Assembly (NCBI GenBank): GCA_964586285.1
Contig: CAZPHU010000016.1
Coordinates: 1-51,183, forward strand
From: CAZPHU01 sp964586285
Lineage (GTDB): Bacteria > Fibrobacterota > Chitinivibrionia > Chitinivibrionales > CAYFVL01
Direction of reading: 5' to 3'
DNA length: 51,183 nt
In this document: positions 25,062 through 33,913 of the stretch, piece by piece
Position numbering within the stretch: the first letter of the stretch is position 1
Layout of the letters: every line of letters begins with the position of its first letter
Position numbers and translations under genes: made by a program
Notes under the pieces: generated by a model
The model's input: the letters and a program-made list of their open reading frames with translations, nothing else
Told to the model about the DNA's origin: nothing
The model's database searches: none

Positions 25062-26136
25062 AATTCTGGAAAAAGAATTTCTCGAAAAAAATGACATAGC
25101 AGGCCTCCTAACCGTCGAAACTGAGAAGGAAATGGAGCTGCTTCGCAGCAGTGCGGAGCAAATACTACTTGACTGTTGCGGCAGTGAGGTCTACTATCGG
25201 GGGCTGATAGAGTTTTCCAATCGCTGCGCCGGCGACTGCCTTTATTGCGGTATTCGGCGCAGCAACCTGGCCGTAAACCGTTACACACTTTCCCAGGAGG
25301 AGATAATAGCACAGGCGAAATGGTGTGCATCTCAGGGTTACGGTTCACTGGTTCTTCAGTCGGGTGAACGAACCGACTCTGAATTCATCGATTTTGTCGT
25401 TGAAATTGTTAAGGAGATTAAAAGGCTGACTCGAAGCGAGACTCTTCCCGAAGGACTTGGTATTACACTCTGTGTGGGCGAGCAGACGCGAGAGACATAT
25501 AATCGTTTTTTTGATGCCGGAGCGCATCGATATCTGCTTCGGATCGAAACTTCCTCCCCGACTCTATTTGAAAAATGGCACCCTCCAAGGCAAAAACTGG
25601 AAAGCCGTATACGATGTCTGAGATACTTAAAAGAAATCGGTTACCAGGTGGGTACCGGGGTTATGATTGGGGTACCGGGACAAACGATTAACGATCTTGC
25701 GGGCGACATATGCTTTTTCCGGGAAATGGATATCGATATGATCGGGATGGGCCCGTTTATCGTGCACAAGCAAACTCCCTTTGCCTCATATCATGCCGAG
25801 GTTGAAAAAGCCCGAAAAAAAACCGTATCTCTTGCTTTACGCATGATTGCTGTAGCGCGTATAGTGCTCAAGGATGTAAATATTGCGGCGACAACGGCCC
25901 TGCAGGCACTCGATCCGATCGGAAGAGAAAAGGGGCTGACTTTTGGGGCAAATGTTATCATGCCTCAGTTAACTCCAACCGAAAAAAGAGGCGATTACCT
26001 TCTCTACGATGGAAAACCCTGCCTGGATGAAACTGCGGGGCAATGCAAAAACTGCCTTCAGGCTCGTTTAGTTTCTGTAAACAGAACAGTTGGTTACAAC
26101 AAGTGGGGGGACAGCAGGCACTTTAAAAAGAAGTGA
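25051..26136 (+). CDS. hydE: [FeFe] hydrogenase maturase HydE
   Basis: A 361-aa radical SAM protein with a GTG start at 25051 inside the preceding small gene. Radical SAM cysteines C59, C63 and C66 (CAGDCLYCGIR) are followed by 'LVLQSGERTDSEF', 'RIETSSPTLFEKWHP', 'GVMIGVPGQTINDLA' and 'DMIGMGPFIVHKQTPF', all typical of HydE. The optional second-cluster motif C-x7-C-x2-C is present near the C terminus (CLDETAGQCKNC). HydE processes the HydG-derived iron-CO-CN unit on the way to the di-iron subcluster. Last gene of the maturation operon. Confidence 0.96.
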   Translation: MIAKILEKEFLEKNDIAGLLTVETEKEMELLRSSAEQILLDCCGSEVYYRGLIEFSNRCAGDCLYCGIRRSNLAVNRYTLSQEEIIAQAKWCASQGYGSLVLQSGERTDSEFIDFVVEIVKEIKRLTRSETLPEGLGITLCVGEQTRETYNRFFDAGAHRYLLRIETSSPTLFEKWHPPRQKLESRIRCLRYLKEIGYQVGTGVMIGVPGQTINDLAGDICFFREMDIDMIGMGPFIVHKQTPFASYHAEVEKARKKTVSLALRMIAVARIVLKDVNIAATTALQALDPIGREKGLTFGANVIMPQLTPTEKRGDYLLYDGKPCLDETAGQCKNCLQARLVSVNRTVGYNKWGDSRHFKKK

Positions 26137-26147
26137 AAGGTCGACAT

Positions 26148-27575
26148 TCAGTCTCTTGGTTTTTTGAATAAGTCATTTTCTATATCTATCAGCAATGAGA
26201 TTACCAGCTTCCTGAAATCAACAAACGCGGAGTTTCTCACAAGCCCCTCACCCCCGGCTTTATCCTTTAGTTGGCTGTTATCATGTGAGGTAATTTCAAC
26301 ATAACCGAAAAAACGACCGGCTTCGAAAAAACTGTCGTCGGGATGAATTTCTCTTCTTCTGTTAATTTCGAACAAATCATTTTCGGGCAACCCATACGGC
26401 AAGATTCGGAAATTGTCCCGATAGATGTAGATACCGCCAAATCGCCTAACCTTTCTGTCAAGAGTTTCATACTTCAAGCCCCCTAAACCGCTTTGGGCAG
26501 AGTTATTCATAAGATAGCCCAGAGTTAGAGAAAACGGTCCGCAAGCTGTCTTGACGGTTGAATATTTTTTGCAGAAAGGTTTTTCCATGTTATAGAGCCT
26601 CAACACCCCTTCAAACGCGCCGTTTTCATCAAAACGACCGGAAACGAGTTGATCGGCATTCTGAAAATCGGAAGGACCAAAGAATATCTCATTTGAAATG
26701 AAATCTATCTTCCTTTCACCCTCATGAATCCAGAAATTGATGGAACATGGTGAAGATTCATACTTGAATAGATTGTACAAACCGCTCAGACGGCTTCTTA
26801 TGAAATCCGCTATTTTGCTTGAATCTTCCTTTCTGGTTACCGATTCGGCAAGTTGCATTAATTCAGGGGCAGGATTTAAGGTGATGATTTTGGTTCCGTG
26901 ATCTCTATGAATATCCGTCAAACCGGAAACAACCTCATTGGATATAAACGGAGGCAGTTTAAGATTTTGCGTATTATCGCGAATACGTCGGTTTAAATTC
27001 TCATAGTTTTCCCATCTGAGAGCTTTTGTGTCCAGATTTTTTAAGAAATAGTGTTTTAGTTCATCAAAGATGAGGTCGAATTCACGCTCGTTGTATACGG
27101 CTTTGATTGTCAGGTCAACATCACCGAGATTAAGATTTAGATTATCCCACACATCCCAGTCAAAGTAAAGAGATTCACAGGGATGCCCGATTCTTTTGGT
27201 CAGCATCAACATCTGCGATCCCAGATATGCCGCGGAAAGCTGACCAATACCCTTTGCCCCCAGGCATGTTCTCTTTTCTTTTCCGGACGCATTCGAATCT
27301 CTTTGTTCATTTGCCGGCAATTTTTTCGAAGTCGATCCTATTACAATCCACCTGTCCTCTATCTCTTCACGCGACATACCGATTCCGTCGTCAGAGACGA
27401 TAAACACGGGCGAGGAAACCTTTGGGCATGTTCGGGTATATAAATGACAGCTTAAAGAATCCCCGTAGGCATCATACCCGTTTTTCCAAAGTTCTGTAAC
27501 AGCTGTGGGAAGATCTACTATCAACTCTTTACTAAGCAATTGAATAGTACCAGCTTTTGCTCTGAAATTCGACAT
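26148..27575 (-). CDS. MORC-like GHKL ATPase, possibly lacking its C-terminal effector part
   Basis: A 475-aa protein. It has a full GHKL ATPase (N box 'ELWKNGYDAYGD', G1 'SDDGIGMSREEIEDRW', G2 'GAKGIGQLSAAYLGS') and an S5-type transducer region ('KVRRFGGIYIYRDNFRILPYG'). It then ends shortly after 'KAGGEGLVRNSAFVDF'. It resembles bacterial MutL/MORC-like ATPases, many of which occur in restriction or conflict loci and carry longer C-terminal regions. No partner nuclease or methylase is adjacent, so it may be a stand-alone or residual component. Convergent with hydE, only 11 bases apart. Confidence 0.8.
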   Translation of the reverse strand: MSNFRAKAGTIQLLSKELIVDLPTAVTELWKNGYDAYGDSLSCHLYTRTCPKVSSPVFIVSDDGIGMSREEIEDRWIVIGSTSKKLPANEQRDSNASGKEKRTCLGAKGIGQLSAAYLGSQMLMLTKRIGHPCESLYFDWDVWDNLNLNLGDVDLTIKAVYNEREFDLIFDELKHYFLKNLDTKALRWENYENLNRRIRDNTQNLKLPPFISNEVVSGLTDIHRDHGTKIITLNPAPELMQLAESVTRKEDSSKIADFIRSRLSGLYNLFKYESSPCSINFWIHEGERKIDFISNEIFFGPSDFQNADQLVSGRFDENGAFEGVLRLYNMEKPFCKKYSTVKTACGPFSLTLGYLMNNSAQSGLGGLKYETLDRKVRRFGGIYIYRDNFRILPYGLPENDLFEINRRREIHPDDSFFEAGRFFGYVEITSHDNSQLKDKAGGEGLVRNSAFVDFRKLVISLLIDIENDLFKKPRD

Positions 27576-27908
27576 AGTAACTGACCGTCAGTACAAGATT
27601 CAAAAATCAAGGTTTTACGATAACTTAAAAAAGCAAAAAACAATCCCATGTTAAAATGATCCAGGTAGTCAATTGAAAATGCGCAAAATCATTTTAGTTG
27701 AATTTAACTGATAATAATCACTTTTGATCACATTGTCGGAATGTCTTTTGATATTACAGATGCATATATGAGGGATAGATAATTAGGGCCACCGATTGCC
27801 GGGAAGAACAACCTTATTGTGGTTTGGCTCTCATTCCATGCCGAACCACAGGCCTTAGATCAGAACGATTGCAATTGTTTCTATAAGGCTACAAAATTCC
27901 CATTATTG

Positions 27909-28064
27909 TCAGGTAGGTTTTAAAGTCTCTTTTTTCACAGCCCTTTCCATTAGCTGTTTTTCCTCCGGAGTGAAAGCCCCCTCCGCAAGCCTCAAGGCGT
28001 CCAGTATCTCCTCTTTGAGCGCCTCTATCTCTTCTAATGATAATGAATCGAGATTTTCAAACAT
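27909..28064 (-). CDS. Possible 51-aa acidic helical protein
   Basis: A 51-codon ORF whose product is a plausible helical acidic peptide: 'MFENLDSLSLEEIEALKEEI' followed by 'LDALRLAEGAFTPEEKQLME' and a basic end. Composition is protein-like, with Leu and charged residues in heptad-like spacing. There is no convincing Shine-Dalgarno, and no family is recognised, so the call is tentative. It could be an antitoxin-sized peptide or a degraded gene end. Confidence 0.4.
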   Translation of the reverse strand: MFENLDSLSLEEIEALKEEILDALRLAEGAFTPEEKQLMERAVKKETLKPT

Positions 28065-28334
28065 ATTAGCCCGCACTTTTCTCAATTAAAGAATCTTCTG
28101 GGTAATTCAAAATGTCTCACATACTTTATCGATTGCTCATCTTTTCATTCACTTTATCAATATAATCATTTGAAAATGCCCGGAAGAGTCGAATTGAGTT
28201 TTGCGTCAAACATAAGCACAGGCAAGTTAGCGCATAAAGAGATAGGCGATTTCGTTGGTTTGACCGCAATTGTTCTCACCAACAAACGTGCGAAAACCCT
28301 CACTGTCAGGCGAAGTGCGCTATGCCGGGCGCAG

Positions 28335-28420
28335 ATTCAGTAGGAGATAAGGATGAGTGATCTACTCAGGCTCATCGTCCTCTCACACCACCGTACGTAC
28401 GGTTCCGTATACGGCGGTTC
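28335..28420 (-). mobile_element. Group II intron 3'-end remnant (domains V and VI)
   Basis: On the minus strand, 28387-28420 is a 34-base domain-V-like hairpin. An 8-bp lower stem (CCGCCGTA with TACGGTGG, one G-U) is followed by a 2-base bulge on the 3' side, a 4-bp upper stem (TACG/CGTA) and a GAAC tetraloop. It is followed by a domain-VI-like stem GATGAG/CTCATC (28371-28376 and 28352-28357). Length and shape match group II introns exactly. No reverse transcriptase lies upstream; only about 25 bases separate it from the next gene's terminator, so this is a fragment. Confidence 0.7.
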
Positions 28421-28441
28421 GTGATTGATTACAGGCCATAC

Positions 28442-28475
28442 AAAAAGGGCCGCGGCAAACAAATGCGGCGGCCCC
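28442..28475 (-). terminator. Terminator of the triple-CBM gene
   Basis: On the minus strand a GC-rich stem (GGGGCCGCCGCA, 28464-28475, with TGCCGCGGCCC, 28447-28457, one mismatch) and T-run follow the stop at 28499 by 23 bases. Confidence 0.85.
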
Positions 28476-28498
28476 ATCTCATAAAGCTTTTTTATGGT

Positions 28499-30748
28499 TT
28501 ATCTAAGAAAAAACTTCTTAGTCAGATTACCATTTCCACTTCTCAATACCGCGATGTAGGATCCGCCGGCAACTGCTGCTCCTGCAGAATTGGTGCGATC
28601 CCATACGGTACGTTCAGAGGCCTTAAGAGAACGTATCCTGATACCGTTTACCGCATAAATATCGATCGTACCGGTTGCGTTCTCGTTGAGGATGAAGTTC
28701 ACATGATTGGCGAACTGCTGGGCTCTAAAAACGATTTTTTTGTTTGAACGTGCGACATTACTGTATCTGATTCCTACATCGGGCTCAGTATACAAACTGA
28801 CATTATCCAAAGATACCAGTGCGGAAGACCCACCGAGGTAAAACTCCAGCTTGGCGCTTATGTCCCTGGGTGCCACAAAATTCCATGAGAAAGTGCTTGA
28901 GCTTGTAGGCAGCTCAAAAATAGTATCAACTATTGAGATGGAAGGATCATCGCTGTCAGAAAGTACAACCCGCATTGATCTCTGTCCCGCTGCGTGACAA
29001 TCAAAGGATAGTTCGTAATCCTCCCCCTCCAGCATCGGCATACTGTTCTGGGAGAGAATTATATCGGCAGGCACATCGCCCGATTCATCGATACTGATTT
29101 TCATGACCTCGGCTCGGATTTCCGCGACGGCATCAGCATTGTTGTCCAGAATCAAAGGGCTCCACCCGGTCATGCCGTCGGAAAAATCACCGTTTGTTAT
29201 CAGTTCACCCTTTTCGACCGGTTTGCCGAAGCTGTTGATTCCGAATTTTGAACTCTTTCCAAGCACCGAGTCCGCCTCGGCACACTTGATTCTTATAAAG
29301 CAGTCCTCGGAACTAACCTGAGGTACACTCCAGTCGCGCTCTCCGAAATTGGCAATCCCTTCGGCTACCGTTTCCCATTGTTCACCACTGTCGGATGAGA
29401 ACTCAATAGTTATGCTTTGTACGGTTAAGTTGTTCCATTCGAGAACGGTTTCTTCACCGGCTTTAAGCGTCGTGTTGGGTGTAGGTTTAGTGATTATAAA
29501 CTGTGAAGCATCGGTTTCTATAAGACTTACATTGTCGAAGAAAATGTCGGCCGAATCACTTGCACAGTTAAACTCAACCCGCACGTTTTCCCAGTCTTGC
29601 TCGGTGATGAAACTGGTGGTGAAAGTCTGCTTTTCGGTAGTAAGATTGATAGCGACTGTATCTCCACCGTAGACGGTGTAGGGACTTCCGTCCGGCCCCA
29701 CATTGGCGTAAACGATTCTTGGTTGTGATGCATAGGCATCGAAAGAAAAAGTGTACATCTTGCCGCTCTCAAGCGATATTCCCGACTGATACAGCTTAAC
29801 CATCCAGCTTTGAGGGTTTTCCAGACCGCCGATTGAATCGATTCTATACTCACCTTCCACTACCATTCCTCTTGCATGTCCGCTGGAGACATCCAGTTTC
29901 CACTCGTTGGCGCTTCCGATGAACTGACCGTTTTCGACCTTTTCACCAGCCTGAACCGATCCGGCTTCATAAATCAGGAATGCATCGGTTGTGTCCGATA
30001 CGTCACCATCCGTGCTGCTTACGATAATCAGACAGTTATCCCCGGCGGCATCCGCGGGTATCAACCAGGTGAATTCCCTCTCATTGGAGGCGGCAGCCAC
30101 TATCGTGGTCCAGTCGGCACCGTTATTATTTGAGAACTGGATCTTAACATCGGGAATGTCTCCGCTGTTGCTCCATTCAATCTTTCGTTCGTTTCCTGTT
30201 ATCCATTCCGTACCGGCGTCTGGAGTATAAACATATATCATCTGGTCCGGATTAGTAACCAACGCCACACTATCCAAAAGTACTGTTGCCCCGGGCTCAA
30301 CGTTACCGAAATTGAACTGAAGTTGAGCGTTCTCATCGGTAGCCTCTTCCATGAAGAAGGGAAGCGAAAAGGTACGAGACCTGTTATTAAGCTCAAATCT
30401 TCCAAGTTGGGGGTTGGAGTACACAGCACCGTCACTGCCGCGCACTTGCACTTCAACAACCGTAGGGCTATCCGTTCCGCTCGCGAAAAATTTCACCACA
30501 TAGGCTTCATTCTGGGTCAGAGTGATTCCTTCTTGGATAAGCTGCGGATCGGTGACTTCGTTTCCCGGCTGTTCGATTTCGATAAAGGCCCGCTCTTCCC
30601 TAACCTCGATTGATGCGGTTGATCCATCTTCTCTGAGGTTCCAATTGCTGAGATTGTTTGAAAAATCTCCATTCTCGATCAGGTTTTCCTGAGCCGAGAC
30701 CTTGAATACCAGCAATACTGCCAAACTCGTAAACAACAAATGTTTCAT
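28499..30748 (-). CDS. Secreted protein with three CBM4/9-like modules and sorting-type C-terminal domain
   Basis: A 749-aa protein; the ATG at 30748 has GGAGG four bases upstream and starts a signal peptide ('KHLLFTSLAVLLVFKVSAQ'). Three CBM4/9-type jelly rolls begin 'NLIENGDFSNNLSNW', 'KVENGQFIGSANEWKL' and 'ELITNGDFSDGMTGW'; each closes with 'LDSVAL', 'FDNVSL' or 'LDNVSL'. They alternate with two Ig-like modules ('ITGNERKIEWSNSG', 'LKAGEETVLEWNNL'). The last 80 residues form a type IX-secretion-like C-terminal module ('IDIYAVNGIRIRSLKASE', 'GSYIAVLRSGNG'). No catalytic domain is seen, so it is probably a cell-surface glycan-binding protein. Confidence 0.88.
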   Translation of the reverse strand: MKHLLFTSLAVLLVFKVSAQENLIENGDFSNNLSNWNLREDGSTASIEVREERAFIEIEQPGNEVTDPQLIQEGITLTQNEAYVVKFFASGTDSPTVVEVQVRGSDGAVYSNPQLGRFELNNRSRTFSLPFFMEEATDENAQLQFNFGNVEPGATVLLDSVALVTNPDQMIYVYTPDAGTEWITGNERKIEWSNSGDIPDVKIQFSNNNGADWTTIVAAASNEREFTWLIPADAAGDNCLIIVSSTDGDVSDTTDAFLIYEAGSVQAGEKVENGQFIGSANEWKLDVSSGHARGMVVEGEYRIDSIGGLENPQSWMVKLYQSGISLESGKMYTFSFDAYASQPRIVYANVGPDGSPYTVYGGDTVAINLTTEKQTFTTSFITEQDWENVRVEFNCASDSADIFFDNVSLIETDASQFIITKPTPNTTLKAGEETVLEWNNLTVQSITIEFSSDSGEQWETVAEGIANFGERDWSVPQVSSEDCFIRIKCAEADSVLGKSSKFGINSFGKPVEKGELITNGDFSDGMTGWSPLILDNNADAVAEIRAEVMKISIDESGDVPADIILSQNSMPMLEGEDYELSFDCHAAGQRSMRVVLSDSDDPSISIVDTIFELPTSSSTFSWNFVAPRDISAKLEFYLGGSSALVSLDNVSLYTEPDVGIRYSNVARSNKKIVFRAQQFANHVNFILNENATGTIDIYAVNGIRIRSLKASERTVWDRTNSAGAAVAGGSYIAVLRSGNGNLTKKFFLR

Positions 30749-31339
30749 AAATCCTCCGGTGGACATGTAAAATACACGTATCATTATAAACGATAAACAC
30801 AATTTAGTTATTTGCTGGACTGTGGGCAAAGATTTTTTTTCAACGGCATGGAATTATGTTGAAAAACGGAAAATTAAGGTGTATACTACACTTTAACCGA
30901 CTGCTTTTCTAAAAAAAAATCGGCCCGTTTACTATTCCTCGCAAACTAAATCCGCCACACACAGACATCCTGCTACCATCCAAACCAGATGGGGACATTT
31001 GGATAAAATATAGGCTCAATTTCTGGGACAGTCCGGGATCAGCAATTCTGAAATAATATAATTAAGGGAATAGCCCGAAGTATCAAATATCCTGATTGTG
31101 AGCTGAGCCTGTGTTTCTCAGCAGTGACTTTTTAGTGTCACACTTCCAGATTCGGGTTCGTCGCCCGAATTTTGTCTGCCGTCTACGCCGGCGGATACTT
31201 TTCGAAAATAACTATCACTTCTCTTTATTTGGATGATTCCGGCCTTTCTTTTGCACTCTTAAAGTATTAATGCAGGTCATGAATTTGGATTTGCATGTCG
31301 ACTTTCTCCCAGTCATTAACCCCGAAGGGGGGTAAACTC
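30749..31339. other. Divergent intergenic region with possible small RNA
   Basis: About 590 bases without a supported gene. It holds an inverted repeat GTGTA-TAC-TACAC (30879-30891) on the CBM-gene side and three consecutive hairpins at 31103-31170, the last followed by TTTTG. No confident promoter was found. Confidence 0.4.
31103..31174 (+). ncRNA. Candidate small RNA (three hairpins ending in terminator-like stem)
   Basis: Tandem stems CTGAG/CTCAG (31103-31121), GTGAC/GTCAC (31124-31141) and ATTCGGG/CCCGAAT (31150-31170), the last followed by TTTTG. No ORF is associated. Conserved structure has not been tested. Confidence 0.25.
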
Positions 31340-31828
31340 ATGAAATGTAATATCCCAGCCGGCCGGTTTTCGGTATTTTTTACGGTTTTTCTATTCATAA
31401 CAAGCATTTCCGGCCTTTCGAAAGAGAGGCAAGCTGACACTCTGGACCCCTGGAGTGTCAGCGAGGAGGAGCTGTTAAGGTACCTGAGAACCGAAGAGAG
31501 ATTATACGATCAAAAAGAAAGAGCAAAGATGCAGGCGGAACAATACAGTCAGCAGCAGGGAATGTCGCTGCAGCGCTATTACGAAATCGCTCGAATGGTC
31601 AATGAAGAGCAGAATAGGTCCAACTATTCGGAAAAGGAGTTGCGTATAGCTGAGAAGATTTCGGCCAAGATTCAGGAAATCAACGATAAATTGCCCGAGC
31701 AGAGCAAAAACATAATGCACCAGGAGGACTTCACTCCCGAGCGATATGAGCAGCTTTCCCAGGCGATCGAAGATTCTGCGGAACTGCAGCGACGAATAGA
31801 CAAGCTTGTCGAATTCTTTTCCCTGTAA
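31340..31828 (+). CDS. Exported DUF4168 family protein (first copy)
   Basis: A 162-aa protein; the ATG at 31340 follows GGGGGG and starts a signal peptide ('FSVFFTVFLFITSISGLS'). The mature part is almost entirely helical and charged: 'VSEEELLRYLRTEERLYDQ', 'QGMSLQRYYEIARMV' and 'EDFTPERYEQLSQAIED'. This is the DUF4168 layout, with two 'Gly/Phe-x-Ser/Thr-x-x-Arg-Tyr' helices. Function unknown; periplasmic by inference. A paralogue follows 183 bases downstream. Confidence 0.8.
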   Translation: MKCNIPAGRFSVFFTVFLFITSISGLSKERQADTLDPWSVSEEELLRYLRTEERLYDQKERAKMQAEQYSQQQGMSLQRYYEIARMVNEEQNRSNYSEKELRIAEKISAKIQEINDKLPEQSKNIMHQEDFTPERYEQLSQAIEDSAELQRRIDKLVEFFSL

Positions 31829-32011
31829 GCCGGATAAAGAAAGGCAAATGAAAAAGCTAACCGATGGTAACAGAAGAGACTCGCGCCCTTTTCGGCATTA
31901 ATCTTGCTTTTTTATACTACTAGCAAATGAAAGTAGGGCCTGATTTGAAAACACCCGTGAGGTGATCGTTTCATTCGCTCAAGAGTACTTGTTTCCAACT
32001 TAGGAGGAATC

Positions 32012-32503
32012 ATGAAATCAAGAAAATCTACTATAAACCTTTCGGCATTCTTCTTCGGATCGATTCTTGTGATGTTTATGTGGGCAATGACAATAGCTCA
32101 GGCCCCACCGCAAACGCTTTCTGCCGATGAGGTCAGTGATGAGGATTTGCAGAGTTTTTTGAGTATCAACATGCGCATGCTCGATCTGCAGGAAAAAGCC
32201 ATGCAGCAGGTTGAAAAGTTCATAGAGGAGCAAGGGATGACTCCGCAACGTTACGCTGAGATCGCCGCGGCGGAAAACAATCCTCAGGGAGAATCCGATG
32301 CTACTCAGGAGGAGCTTGCAACTGCTAAAAGGATCTCCGATGAGGTGCAGCAGATCAATCAGGAGCTGGAGAAGCAGGCCCAGCAGATTATAAAAGAGGA
32401 GGGGTTGACGACTGAAAAATACCAGGCGATAGGAACGGCTATCGAAAACTCTCCCGAACTGCAGAAAAAGCTTAACGAGATGATGCAAAAAGAGATTCAG
32501 TGA
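32012..32503 (+). CDS. Exported DUF4168 family protein (second copy)
   Basis: A 163-aa paralogue of the gene at 31340, with GGAGG before the ATG and a signal peptide ending near 'AMTIAQA'. Matching blocks are 'VSDEDLQSFLSINMRMLDLQ', 'EEQGMTPQRYAEIAA', 'EEGLTTEKYQAIGTAIENSP' and 'ELQKKLNEMM'. The tandem copies are diverged and separately transcribed, since the second has its own leader and a strong terminator. Predicted periplasmic helical protein of unknown role. Confidence 0.85.
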   Translation: MKSRKSTINLSAFFFGSILVMFMWAMTIAQAPPQTLSADEVSDEDLQSFLSINMRMLDLQEKAMQQVEKFIEEQGMTPQRYAEIAAAENNPQGESDATQEELATAKRISDEVQQINQELEKQAQQIIKEEGLTTEKYQAIGTAIENSPELQKKLNEMMQKEIQ

Positions 32504-32513
32504 GAATGCCCCA

Positions 32514-32545
32514 TGGAGGCACAATATCGTGCCTCCACCTTTTTC
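32514..32545 (+). terminator. Strong rho-independent terminator
   Basis: Perfect 9-base stem TGGAGGCAC/GTGCCTCCA (32514-32522 and 32529-32537), 6-base loop, then CCTTTTTC. Ends the DUF4168 transcript. Confidence 0.93.
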
Positions 32546-33061
32546 TTCTATAAGCTACAGCTACATGAGCAGGATTGGACACAGTCTTTGCAAGATCCTG
32601 TAAAGCAGGAAGTTAAATGACTTGAATTCTTTTAAAATGTCGGTGATTTTTTTCTGATTTAGTCCTTACCAGTATCCATTCTGTTTTCATCACGTTTTTG
32701 AGTTTGACCGGATATACGAATGTGCGAGAATGAGCATCCCCGGGCCGCAGAAATCGAGATGATATGACAGTCGCCCTACTACTCAGACGGCTCCAACACG
32801 GCGGTAATAAACGTTATAAGCATCGTCCACTCAAGGGCTTTGTGGCATATTTCTTGCATCATTCCCGGATAGGCCTTCTTCGAACTAACTTTTTAGTAAG
32901 AGTTTGCTATTCCCTTGTTTCCGGTCTTCTGAGAACATACGACCGGATGCATTTACCTTAGGAGTGCAGAGTGTTGATTTTTGAGGCAAGTAGACAAGAA
33001 GCAGAGTGCTAAGAAACTAGATCAGAGGGTGATAAATCGTGGCTTATGGAAGCGAGCAGAT
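32546..33061. other. Intergenic region, nothing recognised
   Basis: About 515 bases. A short open frame at 32764-32961 has no ribosome site and no protein-like composition. I see no promoter, repeat or RNA that I can support. Confidence 0.5.
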
Positions 33062-33853
33062 ATGATAACAAGGAAGAAAAGAAGCTGTGCCCTATCCCCT
33101 TCAACAGCGATGGTTGCGGTTTTTCTAGTTATTTGCAACAGCGACCAACCTGATAAGGTTCGCTTGCCCGCGGGAATTTCTCCCGGACAGGCAACAGATT
33201 CACCGCAGCTTCGCCAAAGAATCTATGAGATGAATGAAACCGCTTGGGATACGGCGGCGATCGATCTGTTTTTCTCATTTTTGGAAGAATCCGATCGGCC
33301 CGCTCCGGATTCAACCCTACCAGACAGCCTCCTTGATAACTACAGGGCCGCGGTCGATTCCTTCCAGGCCATGTGGAGTAAAAAATATGATGAGCCCTTC
33401 GATGAAGTGCCGCTAAGATTAAACGACAGTATTCTGACTGTAGAGCAGGGAACGGTGATTAATCCCAAACTCATCTCAAGATGGCCGGTAGAGGCGGCTA
33501 GTCAGTCGGAAACTGCACGGTCTTATGCAAGCGATTTACCCCAGGATACCGGCGATCTGCCCCGAAAGGGTGATCGGGTTGCCATAGCCGTTCTCTCGGG
33601 AACCGCTACAATTCCCCTGGTGACGGCATCCGCCAAACATTCCGGAGACCGATGGTATATAGATATTCCCAATCGCTTAACTCCCCAGATGGTTGTATCG
33701 AACATGACAAAACAAATTACTGAGATGGGCACCATTTGGCAAGAATGGCCCGCCTATCCCTCCGAAACGATTCACCGCACCATTGTGCGTCTTTTTATGG
33801 CCCTGTACGGTGTCGATATTGTTCCCGAAAAAGATAAAAAAACTGACTCCTAG
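33062..33853 (+). CDS. Hypothetical exported protein
   Basis: A 263-aa protein. The ATG at 33062 gives a short basic N terminus and a hydrophobic stretch ('STAMVAVFLVICNSDQ') that looks like a signal peptide; the Cys is not in a good lipobox. The open frame continues upstream to a TTG at 32981 with no better signal. The mature part is acidic and contains 'DTAAIDLFFSFLEESDRPAP' and 'YRAAVDSFQAMWSKKYDEPF', then a beta-type segment 'KGDRVAIAVLSGTATIPLV' and the C-terminal 'HRTIVRLFMALYGVDIVPEK'. No family recognised. It lies 60 bases before hsp20 on the same strand. Confidence 0.65.
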   Translation: MITRKKRSCALSPSTAMVAVFLVICNSDQPDKVRLPAGISPGQATDSPQLRQRIYEMNETAWDTAAIDLFFSFLEESDRPAPDSTLPDSLLDNYRAAVDSFQAMWSKKYDEPFDEVPLRLNDSILTVEQGTVINPKLISRWPVEAASQSETARSYASDLPQDTGDLPRKGDRVAIAVLSGTATIPLVTASAKHSGDRWYIDIPNRLTPQMVVSNMTKQITEMGTIWQEWPAYPSETIHRTIVRLFMALYGVDIVPEKDKKTDS

Positions 33854-33913
33854 ATCCAATGGGATAATAAGTCAGGATAAGATTGGGTTGAATAAATAAC
33901 AAAGGAGATGTTT

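Larger units (their letters stand above)
27576..28498. other. Gene-poor region with small ORF and intron relic
   Basis: About 920 bases separate the MORC-like gene from the triple-CBM gene. They hold a possible 51-aa minus-strand ORF, a group II intron 3'-end relic and the terminator of the CBM gene, each listed separately. The remainder (27600-27900, 28070-28330) is AT-rich and shows nothing I can name. Confidence 0.6.

Noticed and set aside
32764..32961. 65-codon plus-strand frame
   Set aside because: No ribosome site, Arg/His/Leu-biased random-looking product, no supporting signals.
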